The notes under the pieces were generated by a model. The model was given only the letters and a program-made list of their open reading frames with translations. It did not search any database and was not told the DNA's origin. Below, in pieces: positions 9,612 to 22,858 of a DNA stretch of 64,000 bases; positions within the stretch are counted from its first letter, which is position 1, and each line of letters begins with the position of its first letter. Source of the DNA: Panax quinquefolius. Lineage: Eukaryota > Streptophyta > Magnoliopsida > Apiales > Araliaceae. The DNA lies in contig CM035167.1 in assembly GCA_020205615.1 (NCBI GenBank), positions 30,393,130 to 30,457,129 of the forward strand, written 5' to 3'. Both the position numbers and the translations under genes were made by a program.

Positions 9612-12393
9612 CCAGGAACCGCTCCAATATCGAAAGCACCAGTAGAGATGAAAGAATTAATGGTACAACTACAAGAATTACTGGACAAGAAGTACATTCA
9701 ACCGAGCGTATCACCGTGGGGAGCGCCGGTTTTGTTTGTGAAAAAGAAGGACAGAACGATGCGGCTCTGCATTGACTACGGAGAACTGAATAAGGTCACG
9801 ATTAAGAATAGATATCTATTACCAAGGATCGACGACCTGTTTGATCAATTGAAGGGAGCGAGATATTTTTCCAAGATAGCCTTGAGGAGTGGTTATCATC
9901 AACTGATGGTGAGACCAGAGGATGTACCGAAGACAGCGTTCAGAACACGATATGGTCACTACGAATTTTTAGTAATGTCGTTTGGTCTTACGAATGCTCC
10001 TGCAGCATTTATGGGACTAATGAATGGTGTGTTCAAGCCGTTTTTGGACAAGTTCGTAGTGGTATTTATAGACGATATTTTGGTTTATTCGAAAACCAAG
10101 GAAGAACATGAAGAGCATTTGAGATTAACATTGGAAGTATTGAGAAGGGAAAAGTTGTATGCCAAGTTTTTGAAATGCGAATTTTGGATTGAGCGAGTGC
10201 AATTTCTTGGGCACGTGATCGATAAAAACGGAATCTCGGTAGATCCATCCAAAGTTGAAGCCGTAATTAACTGGGATCAGCCGAAGACGCCGCCGAAAGT
10301 ACGAAGTTTTCTTGGATTGGCAGGATATTACAGAAGGTTCATTAAAGACTTTTCCAATATCGCAACTCCGTTAACGAATTTAACTCGAAAAGCTATGAAA
10401 TTTGTTTGGACGAAGAAGTGTGAGGAAATCTTTCAAGAATTAAAGAAGTGGTTGAGTACGGCATCTGTGTTATCTCTTCCGGATGACATAGGAAATTTTG
10501 TTTTTTTAGTGATGCGTCACATAAAGGACTTGGCTATGTGCTTATGCAAAACGGTAGAGTCATTGCGTATGCGTCACGAAAATTGAAAGATTATGAGAAT
10601 GGATATCCAACCCACGACTTGGAGTTAGCTGTAGTTGTTTTTTCTTTGAAAATTTGGAGGCACTATCTCTACGGGGAGAAGTGTGAAATATATACAGACC
10701 ACAAGAGTCTGAAATATATTTTTACACAGAAGGACTGAAATATGCGTCAAAGAAGGTGGTTGGAATTAATTAAAGACTACGACCGTGAGATTTTATGTAG
10801 TAAAGCAAATGTGGTTGCCAGCGCCTTAAGTAGAAAGGTCGTGAGAAATTGATGATGTTGGCTGCTCAGGAGGAGCTAATTTCAGAAATGGAGAAACTAA
10901 AGTTGGAAGTGAAGTATCCTATGGAAATTAATGAGAAGCTATTTCAGATGCAATCTGGTACAACCCTACTGGATAAAGTTAAGGAGGCTCAATTTTAGGA
11001 TGAGGAATGCAAAAAGGTGATAAGGAAGATATCTGAAGGAAACGAACCAATATTTAAGATGGATAAGGAAGGAATACTGAGATTTGAGAGTAGAATTTGG
11101 GTACCGCCAGTACCAGAGATTAAGGAAGACATTTTGAGTGAGGCTCATAGCTCACGATATTCGATACACCCTGGTAGTACCAAGATGTATCAGGATCTTC
11201 GACAACACTTCTGGTGGCCAAATTTGAAACGTGATGTTGTAGAATGTGTTGCCAAGTGTCTGGCCTGTCAGAAAGTGAAAGCAGAACATCAGAGACCAAG
11301 TGGGTTGCTACAACCGTTGGAGATCCCAGAATGGAAATGGGAACATATTACAATGGACTTCGTTGTTGGCCTTCTGACGACTCAGAAAGGCTATGACGCA
11401 GTATGGGTTATCGTTGACAGACTGACAAAATCCGCACACTTCCTTCCGATCAAAATCAGATTCAACTTAGATCAATTGGCGAGGTTATACGTAAAAGAGA
11501 TAGTTTTGAGGCACGGAGTGCCGGTGTCAATTGTTTCCGATAGGGATCCGCGCTTTACATTGAACTTCTGGAAATGTCTACAAGAATGCATGGGTACGTA
11601 ATTACGAATGAGTACAACATATCATCCTTAGACAGATGGACAGAGCGAAAGAACGATTCAGACATTAGAAGATATGCTAAGAGCCTGTGTAATGGACTTT
11701 AAAGGAAATTGGGATGATCACCTACCGTTAGTAGAGTTTGGCTACAACAACAGTTACCACGCTAGTATAGGCATGCCACCTTACGAAGTGTTATACGGCA
11801 GAAAGTACAGAACACCACTTTATTGAGATGAAGTTGGCGAAAGACAATTGCTAGGCCCAGAATTTGTACATCAGACAACAGAAATAGTCAAAGTTATCCG
11901 AGCACGACTGATAGCAGCTCAAGATAGACAGAAGAAATACGCTGATCCACATTGTACGAATGTTGAGTTTGAATCAGGTAGTTATGTATTCTTGAAGGTT
12001 TCTCCCTGGAAGGGAAAGATCAGGTTTGGAAAGAAAGGGAAATTAAGCCCAAGATTCATTGATCCATTTGAAGTACTGTGAAGAATCAGAGAAGTCACGT
12101 ACGAGGTAGCCTTACCTCCAACACTCGAGAATGTCCACAACGTCTTCCTTGTTTCTATTTTACGACCCTACAAAGCCGATTACAAGCATGTAATTGAATA
12201 CGAACCCCTACATTTTGAAAAAGACTTATCTTACGAGGAAATTCTTGTTCAAATTGTCGACAGAAAAGAACAAGTTCTCAAAAATAAAGTAATACCTTAT
12301 GTTAAGGTAATTTGGAGGAACCACAACGCTGAAGAAGTTACGTGGGAACTCGAAGAGAATATGATGAAGAATTACCCTCATTTATTTACCTAA
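9612..12393 (+). pseudogene. pol of element 2: RT, RNase H, integrase, chromodomain
   Basis: RT spans about 9640-10300. Motif A reads [10 protein letters not shown] with GCC at 9879-9881 where the family has the catalytic Asp (KIDLRSGYHQ); the second acidic motif FIDD at 10063-10077 is intact. A T-run frameshift near 10503-10509 opens the RNase H region (to about 10840, with DHKSLKYIF). Integrase follows: zinc domain about 11150-11290 ([11 protein letters not shown]), catalytic Asp in TMDFVVG near 11355, Asp in SDRDPRF near 11538, and Glu in [11 protein letters not shown] near 11640, reached only through TAA/TAG stops. The chromodomain lies at about 12299-12385 (VIWRNHNAEEVTWELEE). Further stops near 10738, 10851, 10997, 11824 and 12079. 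The order and chromodomain identify a chromovirus. Confidence 0.93.
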
Positions 12394-12504
12394 ATTATGC
12401 GTAAGCGATTCTGGGGACAGAATCTTTGTAAGGGGGAAATAATGTAACGGGTCGAATTTATTGAGTCGTGATTTTGGGGACAGAATCCTTTTAAGGGGGA
12501 AAGA
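12394..12504 (+). promoter_or_regulatory. 3' untranslated tail and polypurine tract of element 2
   Basis: The tail contains a direct repeat of GGGGACAGAATC followed by AAGGGGGAAA (12414-12440 and 12477-12503). The second copy, AAGGGGGAAAGA at 12493-12504, abuts the LTR and is the functional-looking polypurine tract. The first is an upstream duplicate. Confidence 0.8.
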
Positions 12505-14428
12505 TGTGACGAACGAGATTTTTGTAATTTAATTCTTAATATTTATTGAATTAAATAAATATTTTTGATGATTTAATTATTAGATTAAATAATTAATTGA
12601 TGCAATTGTCGTAGATTAATTTAATTATATGTTTTATATTATTAAATTAATGAGGAGAATAATTATTATTCAAAGTATGTAATTATGTGAGTTTATTAAA
12701 TTAAAAGAAATATTTAATAAGCTTAATGTTATTTTAATTAATTTAATAATTAATTAGAGATCTAATAACTTGACATCATTAATATATGAGAATTTAATTA
12801 TTTGACTATGTGAATTAATGAGAAATTATTATATGTTATTTAATTAAATTAAATAATATATTTGAGTTATTGTATAATTGGGTGTGACATGATTTAAACT
12901 ATAGTATAAGAGAATCATTAAATTAAATGATTTTGAAATCTATTCTTGCTAGCCAAGCAAGGCCCTAAGGGGGGTTGGAAGTAGTTACCCATTATTGGGT
13001 TAACTGACCACTCAGTGCGTCAGTTCCTTTCATATATACGTCTTCTTATTATTTCCTATTTTTCTAAGTCTAAGAACAAAGCAATCACAGAGATAAAATT
13101 ATCAGAGAAAATATTTAGAGATTGTGAAGGAGATTGAAAGAGAAGAATTGAAAAGCATCTAAGCCTACTAATCTATACTTTATTCTCAAGGTAATCTCCT
13201 CCTTCCCAAATTATAAATTACGTTATTAAATTTTTTATTAATATGGCTTTCAAAGTTCTGTAAGGTCTCTGTATTTATATTGGGTATGGATTATATGTTG
13301 ATATATGTAATAAATGTTATCCTATCATATTTGATTATATATATTGTATAAACCATATCATCTGTTTCATGAAAATACATCGTATATGGTTGCTTCAAAA
13401 TTTACAGAGTTTGGATTATGGCCATATGGCCCTTATACGTAATTTTAATATGTCAAACATAAATGGTTTTGAAAAATTTATACTCGTATATTATTATGCA
13501 TGTTAATACGAAGAGACCAAACTTTAAATGAATGGATTGGGTGTTATAACGAATCCGTAGTGTTAATTTTTATATTTTTGTTCAAAACCTTCAAGAACAC
13601 AAAGAACAGTGAAAATTTCATGTTTTAATCCTGTTAATTATGTGTTTTAACATGTTAAAATCATGCTAGAAGGGTTAAGTAGTGATTATATGTGTATTAT
13701 TACGAATGGGTAAGTCTGAATTCGTGTAGAAGTAAGAAAATTGGTAGAAATTGGCATGTTCTGCAATTTTTCATGAATCGCCATTTCTATATGCAATGCA
13801 TGTGTAATACAGCATTACGGCTATAATATATAAGAGTCGCCACAACATGGTTTCAGCCATGACATGACGCCATTAACCAAGCCTTGCAATGAAGCGCAAG
13901 GCAGCAATGAAATAAGATAACAAATACAATGCATTGGTATACCTCTCCGTGATGTTTAAATTACTTATTTTTAAATGTTCAAGTCTAGCAATGTAATAGC
14001 AACTTAATTTAATAAACATAGAAATATGTTAGAAGTATAATGAGATGTTAAAATAGTTACTTAACATATAAATAACATAATTGCATGTGGATTGAATTAT
14101 TGAATACATAATTATCTTGTTATTTGTGAAGTGTAAATTATGTGACAATGAATGTGATAAATTGATTAAGTATAGTCATAATCAAAGTTAGACAAAAAGA
14201 ATGAAGTTGCTATGATTAGTTACATTATAATTGACTGGTATTGTGAAAGTAAATGATATGTAGGATTTAAATCAAGGAACGAGTTTAATTAATGTGTAAT
14301 CTACGTACGAAGCAAGTTTCCTAACCCTACTTGTTATCATTATTCAAGTTATAAATCAAGTTCATTTTTTATGTTAAAGATTTACTATCTTTTTAAAGTA
14401 TGATTCTGTTATACAATAATTGTTCTAT
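12505..14428 (+). repeat. 3' LTR of element 2, truncated
   Basis: Matches 3888 onwards. Similarity is high except for a block at about 13755-13945 (opposite 5150-5330) where the copies are nearly unalignable. Identity ends at ...TTGTTCTAT (14428), so the last 840 bases of a full LTR, including the conserved 3' module, are lost. Sequence continues directly into a minus-strand LARD LTR. Confidence 0.92.
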
Positions 14429-15911
14429 GAGAAGGATCTAGGGCCTCTGACATATGGCTGTGAGGTCACTTTTTCAACTTTTTCCAGATTTCAAAAATCT
14501 TAAAAATCATGCATCTAGATGTTATGGATCCATGATCCAACAACCCAAATCACTAAATGACACCCTCTAACACCAATCTAAACAACAACTAACATAAAAT
14601 CACATGATTTACAAAAATTAGGGTTTATACCTCATTCATGCTTTGATCTTGAATCTGATCCTTTGTTGCTGATCATGGAGTGTTAAGATATGATATTATC
14701 TTGTATTATGACACCCTTTCACTCTCAAATTCGAAATTCTAGAAAGAGAATGGTCTTGGCTATTTTAAAAAGTCAAGTGAGCTTTCTCCCACTTTAATCT
14801 TTTATAAATAAGGAATACAATGTATATGGCTTATAATGTGGCTGAGATTGCTGCTTTGTATGGATTTTTGGTCAGATGGCTAGGGCTAGGGTTGCTCACC
14901 AACTACACTAGGACAACATTTGCAAGTTAAGTCAAATAATGTAACAAGGGCACTTTGGTCATTTTGATTTTTAATTTAATAGCATAATGGACATTGGCTA
15001 CAACCCTTAGGGTTTGACCCTTAGGGTTAAAACCTAAGGTTTCAAAATAATAATAATCTATTTCGAGAATTTTTAATTTAGGTTTTCTAAAAAATAAAAA
15101 AAATCGTATTTCTAAATTATAATTAGGATTTTCTAATTATATTAAAATTTTCTAATCATAATTCAAGCTTTCTAATTAGGATTATCATTTCCTAATAAAA
15201 ATTGCTAATTTAGCAATTATTGTCATATATAATGGTACATTAGGGTTTATAACCCATGAATTAGTGTTTTAAATAGAAAAATAATCTTTCTAATTTAGAA
15301 ATTAGGTTTCCTAATTAGATTAGGATTTTCTAATTACTTATAACTTGAAAATTAGGATTAATGTTTCCTAATTAACATTAAAATTATTAAATTAATAATT
15401 AGGTTTTCCCTAATTATAAATTAGGGTTTCTAATTAAGAAATTGGGGTTTTCTAAATCAATTAGGGTTATCCCTAATTAGGTTATTAATAATAACGTTTA
15501 AACCTTATACTAGCATTTACATTTCCAAATTAGGGTTTTCAACTTCTGAATTAGGGTTTCGGATTCCCGGAACTGAAACTAGGGTTTCCTGAACCAGTTT
15601 TAGGGTTTCTTATAAATTGAAAGAATTTTCTAACTGAACTTTGATGTTCTTAATATAATATTACGGTTTGCCACTGATATAGGTTATATGGTCAACCCTT
15701 AACCACATACTTTACACATATACAACCATATACAATGAACATAAACACTTATTCCCTTAATCCTGAATAATTCACCACATAAATTTGAAATTCACAAAAT
15801 TCCTTCTCGAAAATCTCAAATCCATTCACTTATTTTATGTATAGGTTTATTATTTAACCTTAATTCAATATTTGAATATTTTATAAATATTCAAATTCTC
15901 GGGTTGTCACA
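14429..15911 (-). repeat. Truncated LARD LTR (left copy)
   Basis: Corresponds to 20282-21774 of the full LTR and ends GGGTTGTCACA at 15911. About 5% divergent by eye from the other copy until about 15846, then identical. Contains many scattered TTAGGGTTT motifs (15000-15600) and a minus-strand TATA box at 14799-14806. The missing 2.5 kb is its downstream (R/U5) half. Confidence 0.9.
14799..14806 (-). promoter_or_regulatory. TATA box, left LARD LTR
   Basis: TATAAAAG on the minus strand, conserved at 20652-20659 in the other copy. Position about 1.1 kb into the LTR. Functional use is inferred. Confidence 0.5.
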
Positions 15912-15930
15912 TTCACCTCTTCTTCTAAAA
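15912..15930 (-). promoter_or_regulatory. Polypurine tract of LARD element
   Basis: On the minus strand the sequence reads AGAAGAAGAGGTGAA directly before TGTGACAACCCGAG, the LTR start. The same tract recurs at 21775-21793 next to the second LTR. Confidence 0.75.
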
Positions 15931-17771
15931 ATTTCATCCCCGAAATTTACCTTACACCTTATACCATGCACCATACACCATTCATTCTCATAATCACATG
16001 CTACCCAATACATTCCTCACCAGAGTTAAAATTTTCAAGTTGTGCAGAGGAGTTATATAGACTATTATCACATTGTTTTATAAAGGTTTTATGGAAATTC
16101 ATCCGCAAACCCGCAAGCATAACTTACAGACATAGTGGGTTATTAGCTTGTATGCCCTGTGACTTATTAATTTCTCTTAGTCGAACTGCTTTCATCTCTC
16201 GCCATAGGCACAAAAAGTTTACTCTCTGTCTTATTGGATTCCGCACCAAAATAATTTTGTTCGGGAAAATTTCAAAGAATGCTTAGAATTTTCATAAACG
16301 TTTGTCTAGCCGAATCAAATAGTTTAGACTCGTATCAATAATCAACTTCAATCGAATTACGAATGTGTGTAGCCAAACGACGTTGTCAAATTAAAAATTT
16401 AAAATAGTTTGAAAATGACGCCATGATGATGCATCTTTGTATTATGTGACCCATTTGAGGATGTCTTCATCGAGTGACTTTGTCATAACACATCATACAA
16501 TAGTGGAGCAATGATTTTAGATCAAATTCAACACTAAGTATTCCTGCATTTAGAACTCCATCAACTTTTTATCATCTCTGCACCAGGTTACATGGTATAT
16601 AAGTGATAAATAGAATATATTTTGGTATTTCAAATCACTATCGTTTAGCTGAAATAAGTAGCATAGACTATTCTTTAAACCGTTCAAAAATTCATTTCAA
16701 ATTTATTTTATCATCTCAACAGGTAACGATTGTGTCGGTGGCCCGAAGTCCACGCATACACAATGGTCACCAAGAGGTGAATAATAAATAAATAAATAGA
16801 TAATTCATTTTCAAAAAGGCACATAGTGCGTATTTAGCTTGATGTCAAAAATTTTGAAATCTAACACAGCTAGGAGATTTGGAAAATTTATGTCACCACT
16901 AATGATCAATTGCTTAATCAATCTATCTATTCCTATTATCCTTAATTCTACCTAGTTCGTCAAACCACACTCATGAGTTCAGGAACTTTCCACAATCATA
17001 TGAGTTTAAGAAGTTGTCCTAGTCAGACCTTTGGCATCCATTCGTTGAGGGGTTCATAAATAATTCATATAATCATGAGTCACGATCGTACCATAAGAAT
17101 GAGTTTTAAGAACTTGTACTTAACTTGATAGTCTTTACTTATAACCTATCCATCTGTTATACACCTGAGAAAAGAATCACCTTCTCAACAGATATATATC
17201 AAATAGTGCGACATAAACATTTCAATGATTATCAGTGCCAGAAATTAAGTGGTTGTTACACCAAGTACAATTCAACTCCCATACGAAGACTCATACAACT
17301 TAGCTGTTAGCATGTGTCCTCAATTGAAATCCCCACCTAATCTTAACTCCCTTCTCAATACGAATTTCATTCAACTCGTATTCATAATCCTTTCTTGAAT
17401 CTGTACCAATTCATAGTACCACAGACACACATTAATCTTGATATAAACTTTTCAATCATTCGCTTGATCCTTCTCCATCCTATAACCTTATCAGATCACG
17501 GGGTGATCTCATTGTATATATTACGATTTATTTTTATGTCTTGATCGTTTTGTTTTACGATCTCCTATCCCGATTCTTTTAGTCTTTTAGACTCTATCTA
17601 TTCATCACTAATATTCACCTTTATTATCATAGTTAGGAAACTCTGTATCTTATAACTCGCCGAGATTCAACTTTGAATCTTATCGACCAACTAATTTTAT
17701 GTGAGTTAGATCTTACCTTATTCACTGCGGTTATTAGTCTAAGGTATTCCTACCTAAGGTTCATAACCTAT

Positions 17772-17785
17772 AGCTTTGATACTAA
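17772..17785 (-). promoter_or_regulatory. Primer-binding site of LARD element
   Basis: Minus strand reads TAGTATCAAAGCTA immediately inside the LTR end. This is a degenerate tRNA-Met-type site (usual TGGTATCA...). It is followed by GGTTATGAACCTTAGG, as in element 2. Confidence 0.75.
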
Positions 17786-17786
17786 C

Positions 17787-20700
17787 TGTGACATCTTCAA
17801 ATCCGGGTCCTAAATTACCACGGATCTGGTTCAATCATTCTATCACTATTACTATTTATGGAAGATATACACATAAATTGTTTATACAGTAAACTTTAAA
17901 TACTTTTCCCCAAGGTCGAGTAACCTTAACTTAATAGACAATTCAAAACTTATTTGACTTACAATAACATGAATATACAATACTATTACAAATCTAAGTG
18001 CACACATAAACTAAAGCTGGAACTGTCTTAAACCTTTCCTTGTATCCAACGTCTTCGTCTTAATCTGCAATGTTTATCATGATATAACAAGGGCGAGCAA
18101 TGAATTTACCCAGCAAGTATAAGTTCATTTAAGGATATATCATGATTGGAAATAATTTAAATAATAAGCTTGCTATAATTCAACAATATAGTTGTGAATT
18201 AACAGGAACAAATTTTTATGACTGAACAAGCATTTAACATGAACAAATATATCTGGACCGAATGGTAATGAAGGTGATCAGCCTTTCATACCTAATGAAC
18301 ACATGCAATACGCACAGAGTACAATTTAATATTTCTTAAACATGTCAATCAAAAATGATTAACCACAAGTATAATTGAATAATACAACTCGAGGTCGAAT
18401 TAAGAAAGACTTGCCTGAACCGTTGATTACGGCTATTCAATTTAATAAGCTTTATCTGAACCTAATATTTAAATAATATTGATATAAAAATTAGAATAAT
18501 ATCATCACAGTATTTAAAATAACATAAACACATTATCACATAATCCTATCCGTCTATAACACACATAAGACTTAACCTCAAGTCAAACTTTTACAGTTTT
18601 AGTCGAGTTCGGTATAATTTTGGCATCATGATGGTCTAGTCGGAGAATACCGAGTTTAAGTTCAATTAAACTCTGTGTAAAACACTTAACAATTATCTTA
18701 GATAATTTTATTTATCAGTCAAAATAATTTTCATAAGATCGTAATAATTTTCATATAATTATTATCATTTAAAATGATTTTTCAATCATTAATATCGTAT
18801 TTATATAATTTAAATACCACATAATTCCTTTATCATTAATATTTATTTAATATTAAATATTAATGAAAATCATAACATCATATTATAATATATTTATAAC
18901 ATATCAAAGTATTTTTAATACCTTAAAATCACCTTTATATGATTTTTAAACAATTAAATTCATTATCCGATAATTGCTATTAATATTAAAATATTAATAT
19001 TTTCATGACAAAACATCAAAAGTTTTATTTTATAACTTAAAATATTTTTATAACACTTAAATCATTTTTATATGATTTTAAAACATTAATTTATTTTTCC
19101 ACAATTTATTTAATATAAATACTAAATAAATTAATTAATTATCATTAATATTAATTAACTAGTTAAATTAATCACAAAATATTAAAAGTCATTAAAAATA
19201 ACTTTAAATATTTTCTTATACAATAATATGATTTTTCATGATTTTTCATGTATTAAAATAATTTTAAATAATTTATTTAATATTATAATTAAATAAATTA
19301 AATACCATTTATATTCCCAAAATATTAAATATTTATGAAATATACTCAAAATAATTAAAAACTAATTTTCAGACTTTAAAATAATTTTTAGGAATTTATT
19401 TTATATTATTAATAAATAAAAAACCATTTTTATCTATTTATATATTAAAATAATTATTTTCTAAATTTAACTGTCGCTAAAGGGGCCTATAGTGACAAAA
19501 CTGTCGCTATAGGTGTTCGTGGCCAACGAAGAACATTCAAACTCAGTTAACATGGTGCTATGTTTGACCGCCCATATTTCCTTGATGATAAAGCTTCTGG
19601 GCCATCTAATACATTAATCTTGTAGACGATATGTAGTACTATTATTATCAATCATCATCAAGGTAATATGACATCACAACCAGGAGATTTGAGCCATCAA
19701 ATTACCTGTCAAACAGCTCTTCCAAGGAAGTTTCATGGTGTCCCTTTCGAGCTCAATTATCTTTAAGTTTGAGTCATTAGTTAAGTGTTCTGAAGGTCTA
19801 AACATGAATTACTAATGTCAAGGAACACGTATGAATCAACATCTAAGTCCGCGTATATCAAGATCGCCAGATTTAATCCGGTCAAAGTTTGTCAGAATAA
19901 CTGTTCTTGAGAAATTTGGGTTTTCCAGATTTCTTCATCAGGCTGGTGGTCAACGGTAGTTTGACCATGCTTATCTTTCATTATGGTTATTATCTAAGTT
20001 ATCTAGTGACTTTAACACGAAGTCGACATGTCAGACTACAAGGATCAAGCAACCACTTAGCCTAAACATTAACAAACCACAAGATCCGAAGCCATAGAAA
20101 TGTTGTCAGGAGGTTCCTGGAATTTTGGGCTGCCCAGAATTCATTTTCCGTGATCGGTCAACCCACTTTGACAACTCATATCTTTCAACCTATTCATGAT
20201 CCGGACATGATTTTAGTTTCAGATCATAGTCCACATAACATAGAACACATTTATAACATAAAACAACAAAAATTAAAAACTGAGAAGGATCTAGGGCCTC
20301 TGACATATGACTGTCATGCCACTTTTTCAAATTTTCCCAGATTTCAAAAATTATAAAAATCGTGCATCTAGATGTTATGGATCTATGATCTAATAACCCA
20401 GATCACTAAATGACACCCTCTAGCACCAATCTAAACAACAACTAACACAAAATCACATGATTTACAAAAATTAGGGTTTATACCTTATTCATGTTTTGAT
20501 CTTGAATATGATCCTTTGTTGCTGATCATGGAGTGTTAAGATATGATATTATCTTGTATTATCACACCCTTTCACTCTCAAATCCAAAATTCTAGAAAGA
20601 GAATGGTCTTGGCTATTTTAAAAAGTGAAGTGAGCTTTCTCTCACTTTAATCTTTTATAAATAAGGAATACAATGTATATGGCTAATAATGTGGATGAGA

Positions 20701-21774
20701 TTGTTGCTTTGTATGGATTTTTGGTCACATGGCTAGGGCTAGGGTTGCTCACCAACTACACTAGGACAACATTTGTAAGTTAAGTCAAATAATGTAATAA
20801 TGGCACTTTGGTCATTTTTATTTTTAATTCAATGGCATAATGGACATTGGCTACAAGCCTTAGGGTTTGAACCCTTAGGGTTTAACCCTCAGGGTTAAAA
20901 CCTAAGGTTTTAAAAAAATTAATTTCTAGAATTTTTAAATTAGGTTTTCAAAAAAATAAAAAATTCATATTTTTAAATTATAATTTGGATTTTCTAAATA
21001 TATTAAAATATACTAATCATAATTCAAGCTTCCTAATTAGGATTAACATTTCCTAAGTAAAATTGCTAATTTAGCAATTAGGGTCATAATGGTACATTAG
21101 GGTTTATAACCCAAGAATTAGGGTTTAAAATAGAAAAATAATCTTTCTAATTTAGAAATTAGGTTTCCTAATTAGATTAGGGTTTTTTAATTACTTATAG
21201 CTTGAAAATTAGGATTAATGTTTCCTAATTAACCTTAAAATTATTAAATTAACAATTAGGTTTTCCCTAATTATAAATTAGGGTTTCTAATTAAGAAATT
21301 AGGGTTTTTTAAATCAATTAGGGTTATCCCTAATTAGGTTATTATTAATAACTTTTAAACCTTATACTAGCATTTACATTCCCAAATTAGGGTTTTCAAC
21401 TTCTGAATTAGGGTTTTGGATTCCTGGAACTAAAATTAGGTTTTCCAGAACCGGTTTTAGGGTTTCATATAAATCGTAAGAATTTTCTAACTGAACGTTG
21501 ACGTTCTAAATATAATATTAAGGTTTCCACTTATATAGGTTATCTGGTCAACCCTTGACTCTTAACAACATACTGTACACATATACAACCATATACACCT
21601 AACATAAACACTTATTCCTTTAATCCTGAATAATTCACCACAGAAATTTGAAATTCACAAAATTCCTTCTTGGAAATCTCAAATCCATTCACTTATTTTC
21701 TGTCTAGGTTTATTATTTAACCTTAATTCAATATTTGAATATTTTATAAATATTCAAATTCTCGGGTTGTCACA
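17787..21774 (-). repeat. Full LARD LTR (3,988 bp)
   Basis: On the plus strand it begins TGTGACATCTTCAAATCC and ends TCGGGTTGTCACA, TG...CA on both strands. It is flanked by a primer site on the left and a polypurine tract on the right, so it serves as 5' LTR of one unit and 3' LTR of the next in minus orientation. Contains AT-rich 18700-19450, a hairpin at 19486-19513, TTAGGGTTT-rich 20850-21470, and the conserved 3'-end module at 18065-18117. A 68-codon frame at 20150-20356 is not convincing. Confidence 0.9.
20652..20659 (-). promoter_or_regulatory. TATA box, full LARD LTR
   Basis: Minus-strand TATAAAAG, same context as at 14799-14806. Confidence 0.5.
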
Positions 21775-22858
21775 TTCACCTCTTCTTCTAAAAATTTCAT
21801 CCCCGAAATTTACCTTACACCTTATACCATGCACCATACACCATTCATTCTCATAATCACATGCTACCCAATACATTCCTCACCAGAGTTAAAATTTTCA
21901 AGTTGTGCAGAGGAGTTATATAGACTATTGTCTGTTGTTTTCGCAAAGGTTTTATGGAAATTCATCCGCAAACCGTCATAACTTACGGACATAGTGGGTT
22001 ATTAGCCCGGTATGCCCTGTACTTATTAATTTCTCTTAGTCGAACCTGTTTCTCATCTCTGCCATAGGCACAAAAAGTTTACCTCTGTCTTATTGGATTC
22101 CGCACCAAAATAATTTTGTTCGGGAAAATTTCAAAGAATGCTTAGAATTTTCATAAACGTTTGTCTAGCCGAATCAAATAGTTTAGACTCGTATCAATAA
22201 TCAACTTCAATCGAATTACGAATGTGTGTAGCCAAACGACGTTGTCAAATTAAAAATTTAAAATAGTTTGAAAATGACGCCATGATGCCGTACTGTATTA
22301 ACAGCCCATTTGAGGATGTCTTCATCGAGTGACTTTGTCATAACACATCATACAATAGTGGAGCAATGATTTTAGATCAAATTCAACACTAAGTATTCCT
22401 GCATTTAGAACTCCATCAACTTTTTATCATCTCTGCACCAGGTTACATGGTATATAAGTGATAAATAGAATATATTTTGGTATTTCAAATCACTATCGTT
22501 TAGCTGAAATAAGTAGCATAGACTATTCTTTAAACCGTTCAAAAATTCATTTCAAATTTATTTTATCATCTCAACAGGTAACGATTGTGTCGGTGGCCCG
22601 AAGTCCACGCATACACAATGGTCACCAAGAGGTGAATAATAAATAAATAAATAGATAATTCATTTTCAAAAAGGCACATAGTGCGTATTTAGCTTGATGT
22701 CAAAAATTTTGAAATCTAACACAGCTAGGAGATTTGGAAAATTTATGTCACCACTAATGATCAATTGCTTAATCAATCTATCTATTCCTATTATCCTTAA
22801 TTCTACCTAGTTCGTCAAACCACACTCATGAGTTCAGGAACTTTCCACAATCATATGA
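21775..22858 (-). repeat. Partial second copy of LARD internal region
   Basis: Repeats 15912-17008 with long stretches of exact identity, including the last 65 bases of the adjoining LTR. It breaks at the ACAATCATATGA motif. Differences from the first copy are confined to clusters at about 21930-22060 and 22286-22305. No coding content. Confidence 0.9.

Larger units (their letters stand above)
3888..14428 (+). mobile_element. Ty3/gypsy chromovirus (Tekay/Del-like), element 2
   Basis: Organisation: 5' LTR 3888-6650, primer-binding site, extra upstream ORF (6870), gag-protease, RT, RNase H, integrase, chromodomain (stop 12391-12393), polypurine tract and 3' LTR starting 12505. Both LTRs start TGTGACGAACGAG. 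The 3' LTR matches the 5' LTR for about 1.92 kb and then stops abruptly at 14428, where the next element begins. The element interrupts the LTR of element 1. Outside one scrambled block the LTR copies differ by a few percent by eye, so the insertion is not very recent. Stops, frameshifts and a lost RT aspartate make it non-functional. Confidence 0.93.
15912..17786 (-). other. Internal region of LARD element, non-coding
   Basis: 1,875 bp between polypurine tract and primer site. No gag, protease, RT or integrase motif is visible in any frame; the longest frames are about 60-106 codons and look accidental. The 15912-17000 half is repeated at 21775-22858, almost identical except for short mismatch clusters (16060-16190 and 16415-16445). 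Confidence 0.8.

Noticed and set aside
15000..15600. Many TTAGGGTTT motifs, also at 20850-21470, suggesting interstitial telomere repeats
   Set aside because: They are scattered at irregular spacing in AT-rich LTR sequence and never form a tandem TTTAGGG array.
16603..16791. A 62-codon frame with an identical copy at 22458-22646
   Set aside because: Identity follows from the duplicated LARD internal region; surrounding non-coding DNA is equally identical, so it gives no evidence of coding.
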